This document shows, piece by piece, positions 42,330 through 51,121 of a DNA stretch of 64,000 bases. Source of the DNA: Chryseobacterium suipulveris (GTDB lineage Bacteria; Bacteroidota; Bacteroidia; Flavobacteriales; Weeksellaceae); the NCBI RefSeq assembly GCF_022811685.1, contig NZ_CP094532.1, positions 331,001 to 395,000 on the forward strand. Reading direction: 5' to 3'. Numbering within the stretch: position 1 is the stretch's first letter; every line of letters starts with the position of its first letter. The position numbers and the translations under genes are program-made. Under the pieces are notes generated by a model. That model ran no database searches and was not told where the DNA came from. It saw only the letters and a program-made list of their open reading frames with translations.

Positions 42330-44399
42330 CTATTTCTTTTTGAAAAAATCAATTCCGCAAACGAGGAAGTTCTTGAATTCCTCTTTCGGCATATAACCGG
42401 AAACGGGGTGGTTGATCACTTTTCCGTCGGGAGTCATCAGAACGTAGTGCGGCTGCGAATTGTTGTTGAAGTTAATCTGCTGAAACAGCGACCACTTGTC
42501 ACCAATCGTTTTGATTTTCTTTTTCTGTCCGTTCCCCATATCGATCGAGGTTTGCTCGCTTTCAGGGAGTTCTTCTTTGTCGTCCACATACAGCGACGCG
42601 AGTACAACGTCGTTCTGAAGAATAGGTAGAATATCGGGTTCGCTCCAAACGAATTCCTCCATTTTACGGCAGTTTTCGCAACCATATCCAGTGAAATCGA
42701 CGAGGAGTGGCTTGTTTTCCTTTTTGGCAATTTCCAGCGCTTTGAAAAGATCGTGTTCAGGATGCATTCCGAGAATTCCGTCTTTCTCATCGTGCAGATA
42801 ACTCACATTAATCGGAGGAAGAATTCCGCTTAAATGCTGAAGTTTCGGTCTTTCTGCTGGAAAAAGACCCTGAACCAAATAAATGATAAAGCCGATTCCA
42901 AGTACACCGAAAAGCTTTCTTGTTAATGAAATTTTTGGTTTTTTGTCATCATGTGGAAATCTGATTTTCCCGAACAGATAAAGAACGAGACCTATTGTGA
43001 TCAATATCCACAAAACAATGAACAGCTCGCGTTTAAGGAAGAAAGTCTTAGAAACCAAATCCGCTTTCGAAAGGAATTTCAAAGCCAATCCGAGTTCGAT
43101 GAAACCGAGAACCACTTTCACCGTGTTCATCCAACCACCAGATTTTGGCAAACTTTGAAGTGCTTGCGGAAACAGCGCGAGAAGTCCGAACACAATCGCC
43201 CAACTCAGTCCGAATCCTGCCAAAGCATAAGTCAAAAGTAAAGGAACGTTTGCGGAACCAGTCACTGCACTACCAAGTAAACTTCCCAAAATTGGACCGG
43301 TGCACGAAAACGAAACGATCACCAAAGTAAGCGCCATAAAGAAAATCCCGATCAATCCGCCCGCTTCTTCCGCCTTGGAAGATTTGTTGGCGATCGAGCT
43401 CGGCAAAGTGATGTCGTAATATCCGAAGAAGCTTCCCGCAAAAAACAGGAAGATCACGAAGAAGAAGATATTCAGCCAAACCGAAGTCGAAATTTCATTA
43501 AAGATATTCCCCGCAATTCCATCGATAATGTGGAACGGAACACTCAGCAGAACAAAAATCAGAAGGATGAAGAGTCCGTAAATAATCGCGTCTCTCTTAC
43601 CTTTTGCTTTATCTTTTTTTCCTTTGGTAAAGAACGAAACCGTTAACGGAATCATCGGGAAAACGCACGGAGTAAGCAAAGCGATCAATCCGCCAAAAAA
43701 TCCGAGGAGCAGGTAAGTCCAGAAGTTTTCGCTGTTTTTCTGCTTGGTAACGCCGCAATCCGTGAGTGGATTTTCGTGATCGATGGACGACATTTTCAGT
43801 CCGTCAACTTTTGGCGAACCCGAACTGCTTTCTGTTGCAACAACGGGAACTTCTGAAGTAGTTGCAGCTGAAACAGTATTGGTTTGTGCGACCGTTGCAG
43901 GAACTTCCTCTTTTACAGTAGGTTCAGCAGCAGCGGAAGCAGGAGTGATTTTCTGCTCAAATTCCAAAGTGTTGGGAGCGAGACAAACTCGGTCGTCACA
44001 GGTTTGGTAAGTGATTTCTGCAACAATATTTGCGGGCTTCGAATTATTTTTGAGTTTAAATTTTTGCTTAAACTGCGCTGTATTCGAGTAGTAAACGATT
44101 TGCGCTCCGAAAGCTTCCGAGAACTCGTCGATCTTTTTTCCGACTTCCACCACTTTTCCGATGAGCGTGATTCCGTCTTTCGACGAAACTTTCATTTCTG
44201 TCGGGATTCCCGAATCTTCCGGCAAATCCTGGGAATAAATGTGCCATCCTTTATCCATCGTTGCAGTAAGAACCGCTTCGTATTCATCGTTGGGTAAAGT
44301 ATTGACGGTGTATTTGAATTTTACCGGATCTTTAATTTGAGCTGAAATTCCGGCATAAAGTAGGATTAAAACAAGGCTAAACCAGTTTCTGAATTTCAT
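42330..44399 (-). CDS. dsbD: DsbD-type thiol:disulfide interchange protein
   Basis: Carries electrons from cytoplasmic thioredoxin across the inner membrane to keep periplasmic thiols reduced. The 689 residues comprise a signal peptide, an N-terminal DsbD-alpha-like domain (about 21-145, with CDDRVCLAP holding a Cys pair) and a Thr/Ser/Val linker. The central membrane domain starts near 229 with LLGFFGGLIALLTPCVFPMI and has the second redox Cys in SFSCTGPILG. A C-terminal thioredoxin-like domain has the active site YGCENCRKMEE. Length is slightly above E. coli DsbD. It is the last gene before its own terminator and is followed upstream by tilS after 39 bp on the same strand. Confidence 0.9.
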   Translation of the reverse strand: MKFRNWFSLVLILLYAGISAQIKDPVKFKYTVNTLPNDEYEAVLTATMDKGWHIYSQDLPEDSGIPTEMKVSSKDGITLIGKVVEVGKKIDEFSEAFGAQIVYYSNTAQFKQKFKLKNNSKPANIVAEITYQTCDDRVCLAPNTLEFEQKITPASAAAEPTVKEEVPATVAQTNTVSAATTSEVPVVATESSSGSPKVDGLKMSSIDHENPLTDCGVTKQKNSENFWTYLLLGFFGGLIALLTPCVFPMIPLTVSFFTKGKKDKAKGKRDAIIYGLFILLIFVLLSVPFHIIDGIAGNIFNEISTSVWLNIFFFVIFLFFAGSFFGYYDITLPSSIANKSSKAEEAGGLIGIFFMALTLVIVSFSCTGPILGSLLGSAVTGSANVPLLLTYALAGFGLSWAIVFGLLALFPQALQSLPKSGGWMNTVKVVLGFIELGLALKFLSKADLVSKTFFLKRELFIVLWILITIGLVLYLFGKIRFPHDDKKPKISLTRKLFGVLGIGFIIYLVQGLFPAERPKLQHLSGILPPINVSYLHDEKDGILGMHPEHDLFKALEIAKKENKPLLVDFTGYGCENCRKMEEFVWSEPDILPILQNDVVLASLYVDDKEELPESEQTSIDMGNGQKKKIKTIGDKWSLFQQINFNNNSQPHYVLMTPDGKVINHPVSGYMPKEEFKNFLVCGIDFFKKK

Positions 44400-44419
44400 T
44401 TTTTACTTTTATTAGCCAT

Positions 44420-44427
44420 CAAAAATA
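44420..44427 (-). promoter_or_regulatory. -7 element for dsbD
   Basis: TATTTTTG on the minus strand, 20 bp before the dsbD ATG, in the short gap after tilS. Confidence 0.45.
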
Positions 44428-44438
44428 AGGATAAAGAT

Positions 44439-45371
44439 TTACTTTTCAGGTCTCCTGACGCACAAAATCTCATTTCGGGTGATTTTGATTTCGTGGGTTC
44501 TGCTCCTGAAAAACTTCCCGTTTTCTGCATTCACGACTTTTTCAATTTCATCGCGAGAAAATCCTAAACCTCTTATAATTTCATTAATGATAAAGGAATC
44601 CAGTTGCAGCAGTTTTTTTCGGTTTAAAGTAAATTCGGCATCGTTTCCATCAACCAGGATCTCTTGAAAACTCTTTGATACTGAGTGTTCAATAAACCGG
44701 TTCGCAGATTTTAAATAAGATAAAGTGTCACCAAACTGATTCAGAAAATTGGGAGCAGTTTCTAAAATCTCGGGTACGATTTTGTTCCTGACTCTGTTTC
44801 GCAGATAATCGTCTTTTTGGTTTGATGCGTCCTCACGAAATTTAATTCCGTTGTTTTCCGCAAACTCATAGATTTCATCTTTGCTAAAGTTGAGTAGTGG
44901 GCGCAGAATTTGATGATCATTCGCGGGAATTCCGCTTAAACCCTTGATTCCAGTTCCACGCGAAAAGTTGATGAGAAAGGTTTCGAGCTGGTCGTTGAGA
45001 TGATGTGCAGTAACCAAAAATTCGATTTTTTCCTGATTCTGAATTTTTCTGAAAAAGTCGTACCGCAGATTTCTTGCCCAGTTCTGGATGGAGTTTGCGG
45101 GCTTATTGTCCTTTGCAGAAACTTCATACAAGTGGAATTTTATCGAGTTTTTTCGGCAGAAATCTTCCACGAGTTTTTGATCTAAATTTGATTCTTTCCC
45201 CCGAAGTTTATAATTAATATGCGCAACCTGAAACTTGAAATCTGAAACTTGAAACAAGTTCAAAAGTACCATAGAATCTACACCACCGCTCACCGCCAAA
45301 AGGTAATGATGCAGTTCGGGATTCGGCGCCAAAAGCTGTAGCGATTCTCGGAGATCTTTTTCTGTAAGCAA
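44439..45371 (-). CDS. tilS: tRNA(Ile)-lysidine synthase, short form
   Basis: Modifies C34 of the minor tRNA-Ile (CAU) to lysidine so that it reads AUA. The 310 residues start with the PP-loop SGGVDS at 28-33. The adenylation core has HINYKLRGKES, VTAHHLNDQLETFLINF, GIKGLSGIP and the tail DASNQKDDYLRNRVRNKIVP. The protein stops soon after this N-terminal domain, lacking the C-terminal tRNA-binding domains of the 430-residue type, so it resembles the short TilS known from some other bacteria. A -7 element lies at 45391-45398. Confidence 0.92.
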   Translation of the reverse strand: MLTEKDLRESLQLLAPNPELHHYLLAVSGGVDSMVLLNLFQVSDFKFQVAHINYKLRGKESNLDQKLVEDFCRKNSIKFHLYEVSAKDNKPANSIQNWARNLRYDFFRKIQNQEKIEFLVTAHHLNDQLETFLINFSRGTGIKGLSGIPANDHQILRPLLNFSKDEIYEFAENNGIKFREDASNQKDDYLRNRVRNKIVPEILETAPNFLNQFGDTLSYLKSANRFIEHSVSKSFQEILVDGNDAEFTLNRKKLLQLDSFIINEIIRGLGFSRDEIEKVVNAENGKFFRSRTHEIKITRNEILCVRRPEK

Positions 45372-45390
45372 GTTTTAACTTATTTTTAAG

Positions 45391-45398
45391 CAAAGATA
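45391..45398 (-). promoter_or_regulatory. -7 element for tilS
   Basis: TATCTTTG on the minus strand, 19 bp before the tilS ATG. The opposed promoter of the OmpA gene is about 30 bp away. Confidence 0.5.
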
Positions 45399-45423
45399 AA
45401 CCATCTCTTTAAAATGATTTTTC

Positions 45424-45431
45424 TATTTTTG
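45424..45431 (+). promoter_or_regulatory. -7 element for the OmpA-like gene
   Basis: TATTTTTG, 21 bp before the ATG at 45453, matches TAnnTTTG and rules out the earlier in-frame ATG at 45414. Confidence 0.5.
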
Positions 45432-45452
45432 GGAAATACAAAATTTAAGAGT

Positions 45453-46289
45453 ATGAGATTAGTAAAATTTTTAGCCGTTGGAATAATGGCGATTACAATG
45501 ACTTCTTGTGTGAGCAAAAAGCAGTTTGACGCGATGAAACTCAATTATGACCAATGTATCACGAATATTGGCGAAAGACAAAGGGAAATTCAGGATTTGA
45601 AGGCGACAAATCAGGGATTGGCGAGCGAAAATAATTTGCTTAAAGACCAGAACAGCGCCTTGAAAACCTCTCTGGATGCTTGTTTGGCAAACACCGGAAA
45701 AGGTTCCGCCAATATCGACAAGCTGATCGGCGAGATCAATTCCTCCAACAAATACATCAAACAGCTGATTTCTACGAATGCGAAAAATGACAGTTTGAAC
45801 CTTGCGCTTTCCAACCGTTTGAAGCGATCTTTGGATAATGTTGCGGATCAAGATGTTCAAGTGAAAGTATTAAAAGGAGTCGTGATGATTTCGCTTTCCG
45901 ACAAAATGCTGTACAGAACCGGTGATTATAACGTGTTGCCTGCAGCAGCCGATGTTTTGGGCAAAGTGGCGAAAGTGATCAACGATTACGATACGTATTC
46001 CGTTTTAATTGAAGGAAATACCGACAATGTTCCGCTGAATTCTGCAAACCTTCCGAAAGACAACTGGGATCTTTCTGCTTTAAGGGCGACTTCGATGGCG
46101 AAGATTCTTCAGAACCAGTTCGGCGTGAATCCTAACAGAATCACTGCGGGAGGACGAAGCGAATACAACCCGAAAACGACGAACGCTTCAGTTTCGGGAA
46201 GAGCTGAAAACAGAAGAACCGAAATCATCATTATGCCGAAGCTGGATGAATTCATGAAACTGATGGACATCGCTCCTGTGAAAAACTAA
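45453..46289 (+). CDS. OmpA family lipoprotein
   Basis: Outer-membrane lipoprotein that ties the membrane to peptidoglycan. From the Met at 45453 it has 278 residues. The lipoprotein signal ends at TMTSC (Cys about 19). A heptad-rich coiled coil follows (about 25-130, with Asn/Asp/Leu-rich repeats). The C-terminal OmpA domain (about 140-270) has YSVLIEGNTDNVPLN, DLSALRATSMAKIL and SGRAENRRTEIIIMP, with the conserved diaminopimelate-binding Asp and Arg. The upstream frame to 45414 passes through the -7 element and is rejected. Confidence 0.9.
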   Translation: MRLVKFLAVGIMAITMTSCVSKKQFDAMKLNYDQCITNIGERQREIQDLKATNQGLASENNLLKDQNSALKTSLDACLANTGKGSANIDKLIGEINSSNKYIKQLISTNAKNDSLNLALSNRLKRSLDNVADQDVQVKVLKGVVMISLSDKMLYRTGDYNVLPAAADVLGKVAKVINDYDTYSVLIEGNTDNVPLNSANLPKDNWDLSALRATSMAKILQNQFGVNPNRITAGGRSEYNPKTTNASVSGRAENRRTEIIIMPKLDEFMKLMDIAPVKN

Positions 46290-46315
46290 AAGTTGATTGG
46301 CTGATTCAATCGGCT

Positions 46316-46352
46316 AAACCTCATAGGTTTCTGAAACCTATGAGGTTTTTTT
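46316..46352. terminator. Strong bidirectional terminator
   Basis: AAACCTCATAGGTTT and AAACCTATGAGGTTT form a 15-bp perfect stem with a CTG loop, flanked by A and T runs. Confidence 0.95.
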
Positions 46353-46365
46353 ATTTCAAAATCGT

Positions 46366-46373
46366 TAAATTTG
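46366..46373 (+). promoter_or_regulatory. -7 element for the O-methyltransferase gene
   Basis: TAAATTTG, 21 bp before the ATG. No clear -33. Confidence 0.45.
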
Positions 46374-46394
46374 GACTCATCATTACTCTAAAAT

Positions 46395-47042
46395 ATGAGC
46401 TTCTTCGAAGAAAACTGTCCCGAAATGGACCGCTATCTGGAAAACCACGCTTCTTCCGAACCTGAAATTCTGAAACGGCTTCGCAAAGAAACTTTCCAGA
46501 AAACCACGCAACCGCACATGATTTCGGGATATCAACAAGGTCGGTTACTGACGATTCTCTCTAAAATGATGCAGCCCGAAAATATTCTGGAAATCGGGAC
46601 TTTCACGGGCTATGCAACTTTATGTTTGGTGGAAGGTTTAAAGAAAGACGGAAAAATCACGACGCTCGACGTGAACGAAGAACTGGCTTATCTCCCCAAA
46701 AAATACTTTGCAGAAAGCGAATTTTCACAACAGATCGATTTTAGAATCGAGGACGCCAAAGAATTCCTGAAAAATACCAATAAAGTTTTCGATCTCGTGT
46801 TCATCGATGCCGACAAGGAAAATTATGTGGAATATTTTGAACTCATCAAACCGAGGTTGAAGTCAGGTTCCGTGGTTTTGTTCGACAATGTGTTGTGGTA
46901 CGGAAAAGTTTTGGAAGAAAACCCAAAACAGAAATCCACGCAAATGATCAAACAATTGAACGAGATGGTCGCCAAAGACGAGGATTTTGAGAATCTTATT
47001 TTACCTTTGCGCGACGGAGTGAATTTGCTGCGCAAAAAGTGA
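46395..47042 (+). CDS. SAM-dependent O-methyltransferase (COMT-like)
   Basis: Cytoplasmic class I methyltransferase of 215 residues, of the catechol/caffeoyl-CoA O-methyltransferase type. It contains QPHMISGYQQGRLL and the SAM-binding ILEIGTFTGYATLCLVEGL (about 64-82). The acidic TTLDVNEEL that follows holds the ribose, and FDLVFIDADKENYVEYFEL has the metal-binding Asp residues. GSVVLFDNVLWYGKV follows, and the protein ends at DGVNLLRKK. Methyl acceptor unknown. Single gene between a terminator and a repeat. Confidence 0.88.
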   Translation: MSFFEENCPEMDRYLENHASSEPEILKRLRKETFQKTTQPHMISGYQQGRLLTILSKMMQPENILEIGTFTGYATLCLVEGLKKDGKITTLDVNEELAYLPKKYFAESEFSQQIDFRIEDAKEFLKNTNKVFDLVFIDADKENYVEYFELIKPRLKSGSVVLFDNVLWYGKVLEENPKQKSTQMIKQLNEMVAKDEDFENLILPLRDGVNLLRKK

Positions 47043-47178
47043 TTAAGAGATTAAGAAATTAAGAGATTAAGAAATTCTTATGGAGAAAAAACCGACTATA
47101 AAAAAACTGACTGTACGAAGCGAAAGACAATATTCAACTAATTGCTTAATTCCCTAATCTCCTAATTCCTTAATTATA
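47043..47178. repeat. AGATTAAGAAATT repeats forming a long imperfect hairpin
   Basis: AGAGATTAAGAAATTA units (47043-47076) pair imperfectly with CTTAATTCCCTAATCTCC units (47144-47175), which end at the ATG of the next gene. Confidence 0.6.
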
Positions 47179-47892
47179 ATGAAAGCAATCTGCACCGTTT
47201 CAGTCGCACCGCTTCGCGCGGAAAGTTCACACCAGTCGGAAATGACTTCACAGCTGCTGTACGGCGAAAGCTGCGATATTCTTGAAACCGATGGAAGTTT
47301 CTCCAGAATCAAAATGGATTTCGATGGTTATGAGGGATGGATTGATTCCAAACAGATTTCTAAAATTTCTGATGAAGATTTTGCCAATAGAAAAACGCAG
47401 ACAATCACCCAGCTTTTCGGGGTTTATGAATTAGCGGAAGGTAAAACGCTACTTTCAATCGGGAGCGAACTGAATGCAGAAAACGAAAACTTTGAACATG
47501 AAAACACTGTGTCGAGCATTGCAGAAACGGCACTACAATTTCTGAATGTTCCTTATTTATGGAGCGGCAGGAGTTTTTTCGGGATCGACTGCAGCGGATT
47601 TACGCAACTCGTTTACAAAACCCACGGAAAAACTTTGCCGAGAGAAGCACATCAACAGTCGGAGCTGGGTGAAGTTCTGGATTTCGTTGAGGAGTCACAA
47701 CCGGGAGATTTGGCTTTCTTCGAAAATCAGGAAGGAAAAATTTCGCACGTGGGAATTATGCTCGAAGACCAAAAAATCATCCATGCCTACGGAAAAGTGA
47801 GGATCGACCAATTGGATTCGGCGGGGATTTACAATGCGAATTTGAAGAAGCATACGCATAAGTTGAGGTTTTTGAAGAGGATAATCCCCTAA
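47179..47892 (+). CDS. NlpC/P60 (C40) peptidase with SH3 domains
   Basis: Probable gamma-D-glutamyl-diamino-acid endopeptidase acting on peptidoglycan fragments. The 237 residues carry N-terminal SH3-like domains (about 1-100, with APLRAESSHQSEMTSQLL and YEGWIDSKQI). The NlpC/P60 domain has Cys138 in FFGIDCSGFTQLVY and His190 in GKISHVGIML, with a later HAYGKVRI. No signal peptide is visible, so, like YkfC-type enzymes, it may work in the cytoplasm in peptide recycling. The last codons run into a CCCC-AAA-GGGG palindrome. Confidence 0.88.
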   Translation: MKAICTVSVAPLRAESSHQSEMTSQLLYGESCDILETDGSFSRIKMDFDGYEGWIDSKQISKISDEDFANRKTQTITQLFGVYELAEGKTLLSIGSELNAENENFEHENTVSSIAETALQFLNVPYLWSGRSFFGIDCSGFTQLVYKTHGKTLPREAHQQSELGEVLDFVEESQPGDLAFFENQEGKISHVGIMLEDQKIIHAYGKVRIDQLDSAGIYNANLKKHTHKLRFLKRIIP

Positions 47893-47912
47893 ATCCCCAA
47901 AGGGGACTTTGC
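47885..47912 (+). repeat. CCCC/GGGG palindrome at the NlpC/P60 stop
   Basis: CCCCTAAATCCCCAAAGGGG spans the stop codon of the preceding gene. It is related in style to the CCCCTTTGGGGG repeats at the edges of the DUF559 insertion in leuS. Confidence 0.55.
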
Positions 47913-47930
47913 AACGCAAAATCCAAACAA

Positions 47931-48404
47931 ATGCTTAAAAACATTTCATTTTTTCTTAAAATTCTTTCTTTTTTTATCCTTGTTTTTATTTGGGTTTATA
48001 CCATGATTACTTACGGAAAGCTTCCTGAAACTGTTCCCATTCATTTTGGTTTAGATGGAAAAGCAGATGGTTTTGGTTCGAAAAACACCAATTGGTTTTT
48101 AGCGGGGATTTCGAGTGTAATCTTTATTTTAATGATGTACCTTTCAAAAAATCCAAATGCTCCTGGATTGAATATTCCTGAAAATCTGAAAAAAGATCCT
48201 GCAATTTCGGAATTTGTGGTGAGTATATTTTGTGTTTTGATTATTTTTCTTTTTGCAAATATCAATTACGAAAGTATTCAAGTTTCTTTAGGAAAAGTTG
48301 AAGGTTTAAGCCATATCACAAATTACATTTTAGGATTAATGCTTTTGTTTATCATTGCAATGATGATTTATTCTTGGAGATTAACGAAAAAATCTAAAAT
48401 TTAA
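47931..48404 (+). CDS. DUF1648 domain membrane protein
   Basis: A 157-residue inner-membrane protein with about four helices (near 7-27, 55-75, 95-112, 132-150). After the first helix it has the DUF1648 signature GKLPETVPIHFGLDGKADGFG. The domain occurs in SdpI-like immunity and transport proteins, but a single short copy gives no specific function. Followed by waaA after 45 bp on the same strand. Confidence 0.8.
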   Translation: MLKNISFFLKILSFFILVFIWVYTMITYGKLPETVPIHFGLDGKADGFGSKNTNWFLAGISSVIFILMMYLSKNPNAPGLNIPENLKKDPAISEFVVSIFCVLIIFLFANINYESIQVSLGKVEGLSHITNYILGLMLLFIIAMMIYSWRLTKKSKI

Positions 48405-48449
48405 CAACGAACCATCATTTTCAAATTTTCAAATTAACACATTTTCAAA

Positions 48450-49703
48450 TTGAAATTCCTCTACAACATATTCGTTTCTCTGCTGATTTTCGGGATGAAG
48501 ATCGGAGCGCTCTTTAATTATAAATTGAAGAAAGGATTGGCGGGACGAAGACAGAGTTGCGGCATCGTGAAAGGGAAATTTTCACCCGACGATAAAGTCA
48601 TCTGGATGCACGCCGCAAGTTTGGGAGAGTACGAACAGGGACTTCCCGTTTTGGAAAAACTGAAAGAAAAATTCCCCGAACATAAGATACTGATTACTTT
48701 TTTCTCGCCGTCCGGTTACGACAATGTGATCAAAAAAAACCATATTGCGGATGTGGTTTGCTACCTTCCGTTTGATCTGGAAAAATGGATTACCGAGTTC
48801 ACCCAAAATTTCAGAACGGAGATTTTCTTCACCGTCAAATATGAATACTGGTATAATTTGCTTGCAGAGCTCAAAAAACAAAATACCAAAATCTTCGTGG
48901 TTTCAGCACTTTTTTATGAAACTCAGGTATTCTTTAAAGTTTACGGAACCTGGTTCGTGGAAGAGCTTGCGCGTAATGTGGACTGGTTTTTTCACCAGAC
49001 GAAACATTCCACGGCGCTTGCAAAGGGAATTGGTCTCAAGAATTCTTCGACTTCTGGTGATACGAGATTTGACCGCGTGAAGAAACTTCGCGAAAGAGAT
49101 ATTTCCGTTGAATTTATTGATGATTTTAAACAAGACAAAAAGACCATTGTTTTCGGAAGTTCCTGGGAATCGGAGGAGCGGCTTGCTGAAATCATCGCCG
49201 CCAAAAACCGCGAGGTTAAACTGATTATCGCTCCACACGATCTGAAAAGGGTTGAACATCTGAAAAAACTGTTCCCAAACGCATTGACTTATTCTCAACT
49301 CAACAATGCTCAAACACTCAAACTTTCAAACGCTCAAACTTTAATTATCGACTGTATCGGCTTGCTTTCCAAATTATATTCTTACGGTGATATCGCAGTT
49401 GTTGGAGGCGGTTTCCACTCAAAGGGACTTCACAATATTTTGGAAGCGGCGACTTTTGGAATCCCCGTTTTCTTTGGTGACCAGTATCAAAAAAATCCTG
49501 AAGCAGACGAACTCATCGCGCAGAACGGCGGTAAATCCTTTGAAGACGAGTTCTTTGCTGCGCCATTTATCCTGCAGGTTTTGAAAGATGAAAACCTGAT
49601 GAAGAAAATGGGGGAGAATGCGAGAAACTTTATCGAGATGCAGCCCAACTCATCCGAGATTATCGTGAAAAAAATCTGGGCTGAAAACTCACAACTTAAT
49701 TGA
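48450..49703 (+). CDS. waaA: 3-deoxy-D-manno-octulosonic acid transferase
   Basis: Transfers Kdo from CMP-Kdo to lipid A precursor at the cytoplasmic face. The 417 residues begin with a hydrophobic membrane-associated helix. The GT-B N-terminal domain has IWMHAASLGEYEQGLPVLE with the catalytic Glu, and FTVKYEYWYNLLAEL. The C-terminal domain has GSSWESEER, IIAPHDLKRVEH and VGGGFHSKGLHNILEAATFG. The start is TTG at 48450. A low-complexity insert (NNAQTLKLSNAQTL, 49294-49342) built from CTCAAAC-type repeats lies in the second domain. Its 3' end overlaps the convergent glycosyltransferase by 8 bp. Confidence 0.93.
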   Translation: MKFLYNIFVSLLIFGMKIGALFNYKLKKGLAGRRQSCGIVKGKFSPDDKVIWMHAASLGEYEQGLPVLEKLKEKFPEHKILITFFSPSGYDNVIKKNHIADVVCYLPFDLEKWITEFTQNFRTEIFFTVKYEYWYNLLAELKKQNTKIFVVSALFYETQVFFKVYGTWFVEELARNVDWFFHQTKHSTALAKGIGLKNSSTSGDTRFDRVKKLRERDISVEFIDDFKQDKKTIVFGSSWESEERLAEIIAAKNREVKLIIAPHDLKRVEHLKKLFPNALTYSQLNNAQTLKLSNAQTLIIDCIGLLSKLYSYGDIAVVGGGFHSKGLHNILEAATFGIPVFFGDQYQKNPEADELIAQNGGKSFEDEFFAAPFILQVLKDENLMKKMGENARNFIEMQPNSSEIIVKKIWAENSQLN

Positions 49704-50448
49704 ATAGTTTTGAATATTTCAAAAACCCATTAAACGCCCAGTTTGCCGTGTAATACATGGATTTTAAGGTAGAAAATTTCATATAATCTTTATACACCAA
49801 ATACTGGTCTTTCATGATATTGGTTTTCCTGCGGGAAATGCTTGAAGCGTGCATTCTGTATTTTGCCATCGTCTTTGGGAGCGGTTTCCCGACTGGGATT
49901 TTCTTTAGCAGATTCAGCCACATCACGTGATCTTCGCGCTTGCTTCCTTCTGGGAAAAATTCTATACCGACTCTCCGCGAATCGTACATCGAACTAAGTA
50001 GCGAAAGTCGGCAGGTTTTCAGGAGATTCCCGAATGTCACCTCTTTATCGGCCCTAAAATCTTCAATCTTTGGTTTCAAGTTTTCGTCACATCTTGAGTA
50101 ATTGGAGTAGGCGAGTTCTGCATTTTCTCTTTTCATAAAGGTTACCATTTCTTCCAGAAAATTGGGTTCCCAATAATCATCAGCATCCAGGAAAGTGATG
50201 AACCTTCCTGCAGCTTTTTGCAGAGACAGATTTCTTGCGTGACCAGCTCCTCCGTTTTTTTCGCCAACATTTACCTTAATTCTGGGGTCATTGATTTTCC
50301 TTAAGATTTCTACGGAATTGTCGGTGGAGCAGTCGTCAGTAATCAACCATTCCCAATCCTGAAAAGTTTGGTTTAGAACCGACTGAATCGTTTCTTGAAG
50401 AAACGCCGATGAGTTATAAACAGGGGTGATTATGGAGACTTCCGCCAT
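49696..50448 (-). CDS. Family 2 glycosyltransferase
   Basis: Cytoplasmic GT-A enzyme of 250 residues transferring a sugar from a nucleotide donor, likely in LPS core or surface glycan synthesis given waaA next door. Visible motifs are VSIITPVYNSSAFLQETIQS at the N-terminus, LITDDCSTDNS, the DXD-like FITFLDADDYWEPNFLEEM and the acceptor-side KREDHVMWLNLL with the catalytic acidic pair. The protein ends soon after a basic helix. A TATATTTG -7 element at 50463-50470 (minus) lies 14 bp upstream. Confidence 0.9.
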   Translation of the reverse strand: MAEVSIITPVYNSSAFLQETIQSVLNQTFQDWEWLITDDCSTDNSVEILRKINDPRIKVNVGEKNGGAGHARNLSLQKAAGRFITFLDADDYWEPNFLEEMVTFMKRENAELAYSNYSRCDENLKPKIEDFRADKEVTFGNLLKTCRLSLLSSMYDSRRVGIEFFPEGSKREDHVMWLNLLKKIPVGKPLPKTMAKYRMHASSISRRKTNIMKDQYLVYKDYMKFSTLKSMYYTANWAFNGFLKYSKLFN

Positions 50449-50462
50449 CAGATGAGTTTATG

Positions 50463-50470
50463 CAAATATA
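50463..50470 (-). promoter_or_regulatory. -7 element for the glycosyltransferase gene
   Basis: TATATTTG on the minus strand, 14 bp before the ATG. The nearest TTTG is at a non-standard 15-bp spacing. Confidence 0.45.
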
Positions 50471-50544
50471 AAAAATAAGAATGCTCAAATGTTATTCATG
50501 GCATAAAACTTGAAATTATTCATTTAACATAAAAAATTAACATT

Positions 50545-51012
50545 ATGAAAAATATACTTTTAATCCCAGTTGCGTTTCTGCTTTTATTTGTTTTTTCATG
50601 CAGAAGCAGTAGCGATGATCCCGTTGAGGTTTCCCCGCTAATCGGTAAATGGCAACCTTACAGAGCCGTGATCAATGCGACTTTAAGTACAGGTCCATAC
50701 ACCAACACCATCGAGTACTCCGAATGTATGCAGAAAACAAGGGTCACCTTCAGCGACAATAATACCGGTGGAATGTTAACTTACGGTGAAGAAAACGGAA
50801 CCTGTGTACAGCAGGAAAATGTAAATTTTACTTACACACACAATCCGACTGCAAATACACTGAACATTACCCGAAACGGACAAACCCAAAACGGAACGAT
50901 CAAAACCCTGTCGAAGTCTGATTTGGTTTACATCGTCGAGGAAAATTTCGACATTCAGGGAGAAACAGTTCCTGCGAATGTAACTTTCTATTTGAGAAAG
51001 ACCAAGGATTAA
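50545..51012 (+). CDS. Lipocalin-like lipoprotein
   Basis: A 155-residue lipoprotein with signal MKNILLIPVAFLLLFVFSC (Cys 19) and a Ser/Asp spacer. A small beta-barrel begins LIGKWQPYRAVINA, the typical G-x-W strand of lipocalin-like domains, with later strands TRVTFSDNNTGGMLTYG and NTLNITRNGQTQNGTIKTL. Two Cys in the mature part (SECMQ, GTCVQ) may pair. Ligand unknown. It has its own terminator. Confidence 0.75.
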   Translation: MKNILLIPVAFLLLFVFSCRSSSDDPVEVSPLIGKWQPYRAVINATLSTGPYTNTIEYSECMQKTRVTFSDNNTGGMLTYGEENGTCVQQENVNFTYTHNPTANTLNITRNGQTQNGTIKTLSKSDLVYIVEENFDIQGETVPANVTFYLRKTKD

Positions 51013-51032
51013 TACTTAGTTTCGAACACTGT

Positions 51033-51063
51033 AAATCCCTGAACTTTTCGTTGGGGATTTTTT
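51033..51063 (+). terminator. Terminator after the lipocalin gene
   Basis: AAATCCC and GGGATTT pair around a 15-nt loop and are followed by T6. Confidence 0.8.
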
Positions 51064-51076
51064 CATTTCAAAACCT

Positions 51077-51084
51077 TAAATTTG
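51077..51084 (+). promoter_or_regulatory. -7 element for leuS
   Basis: TAAATTTG, 37 bp before the ATG, matches TAnnTTTG. No good -33. Confidence 0.45.
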
Positions 51085-51121
51085 CTGTCTCTAAATCTAT
51101 TTAATTTAACACAGCGAAAGA

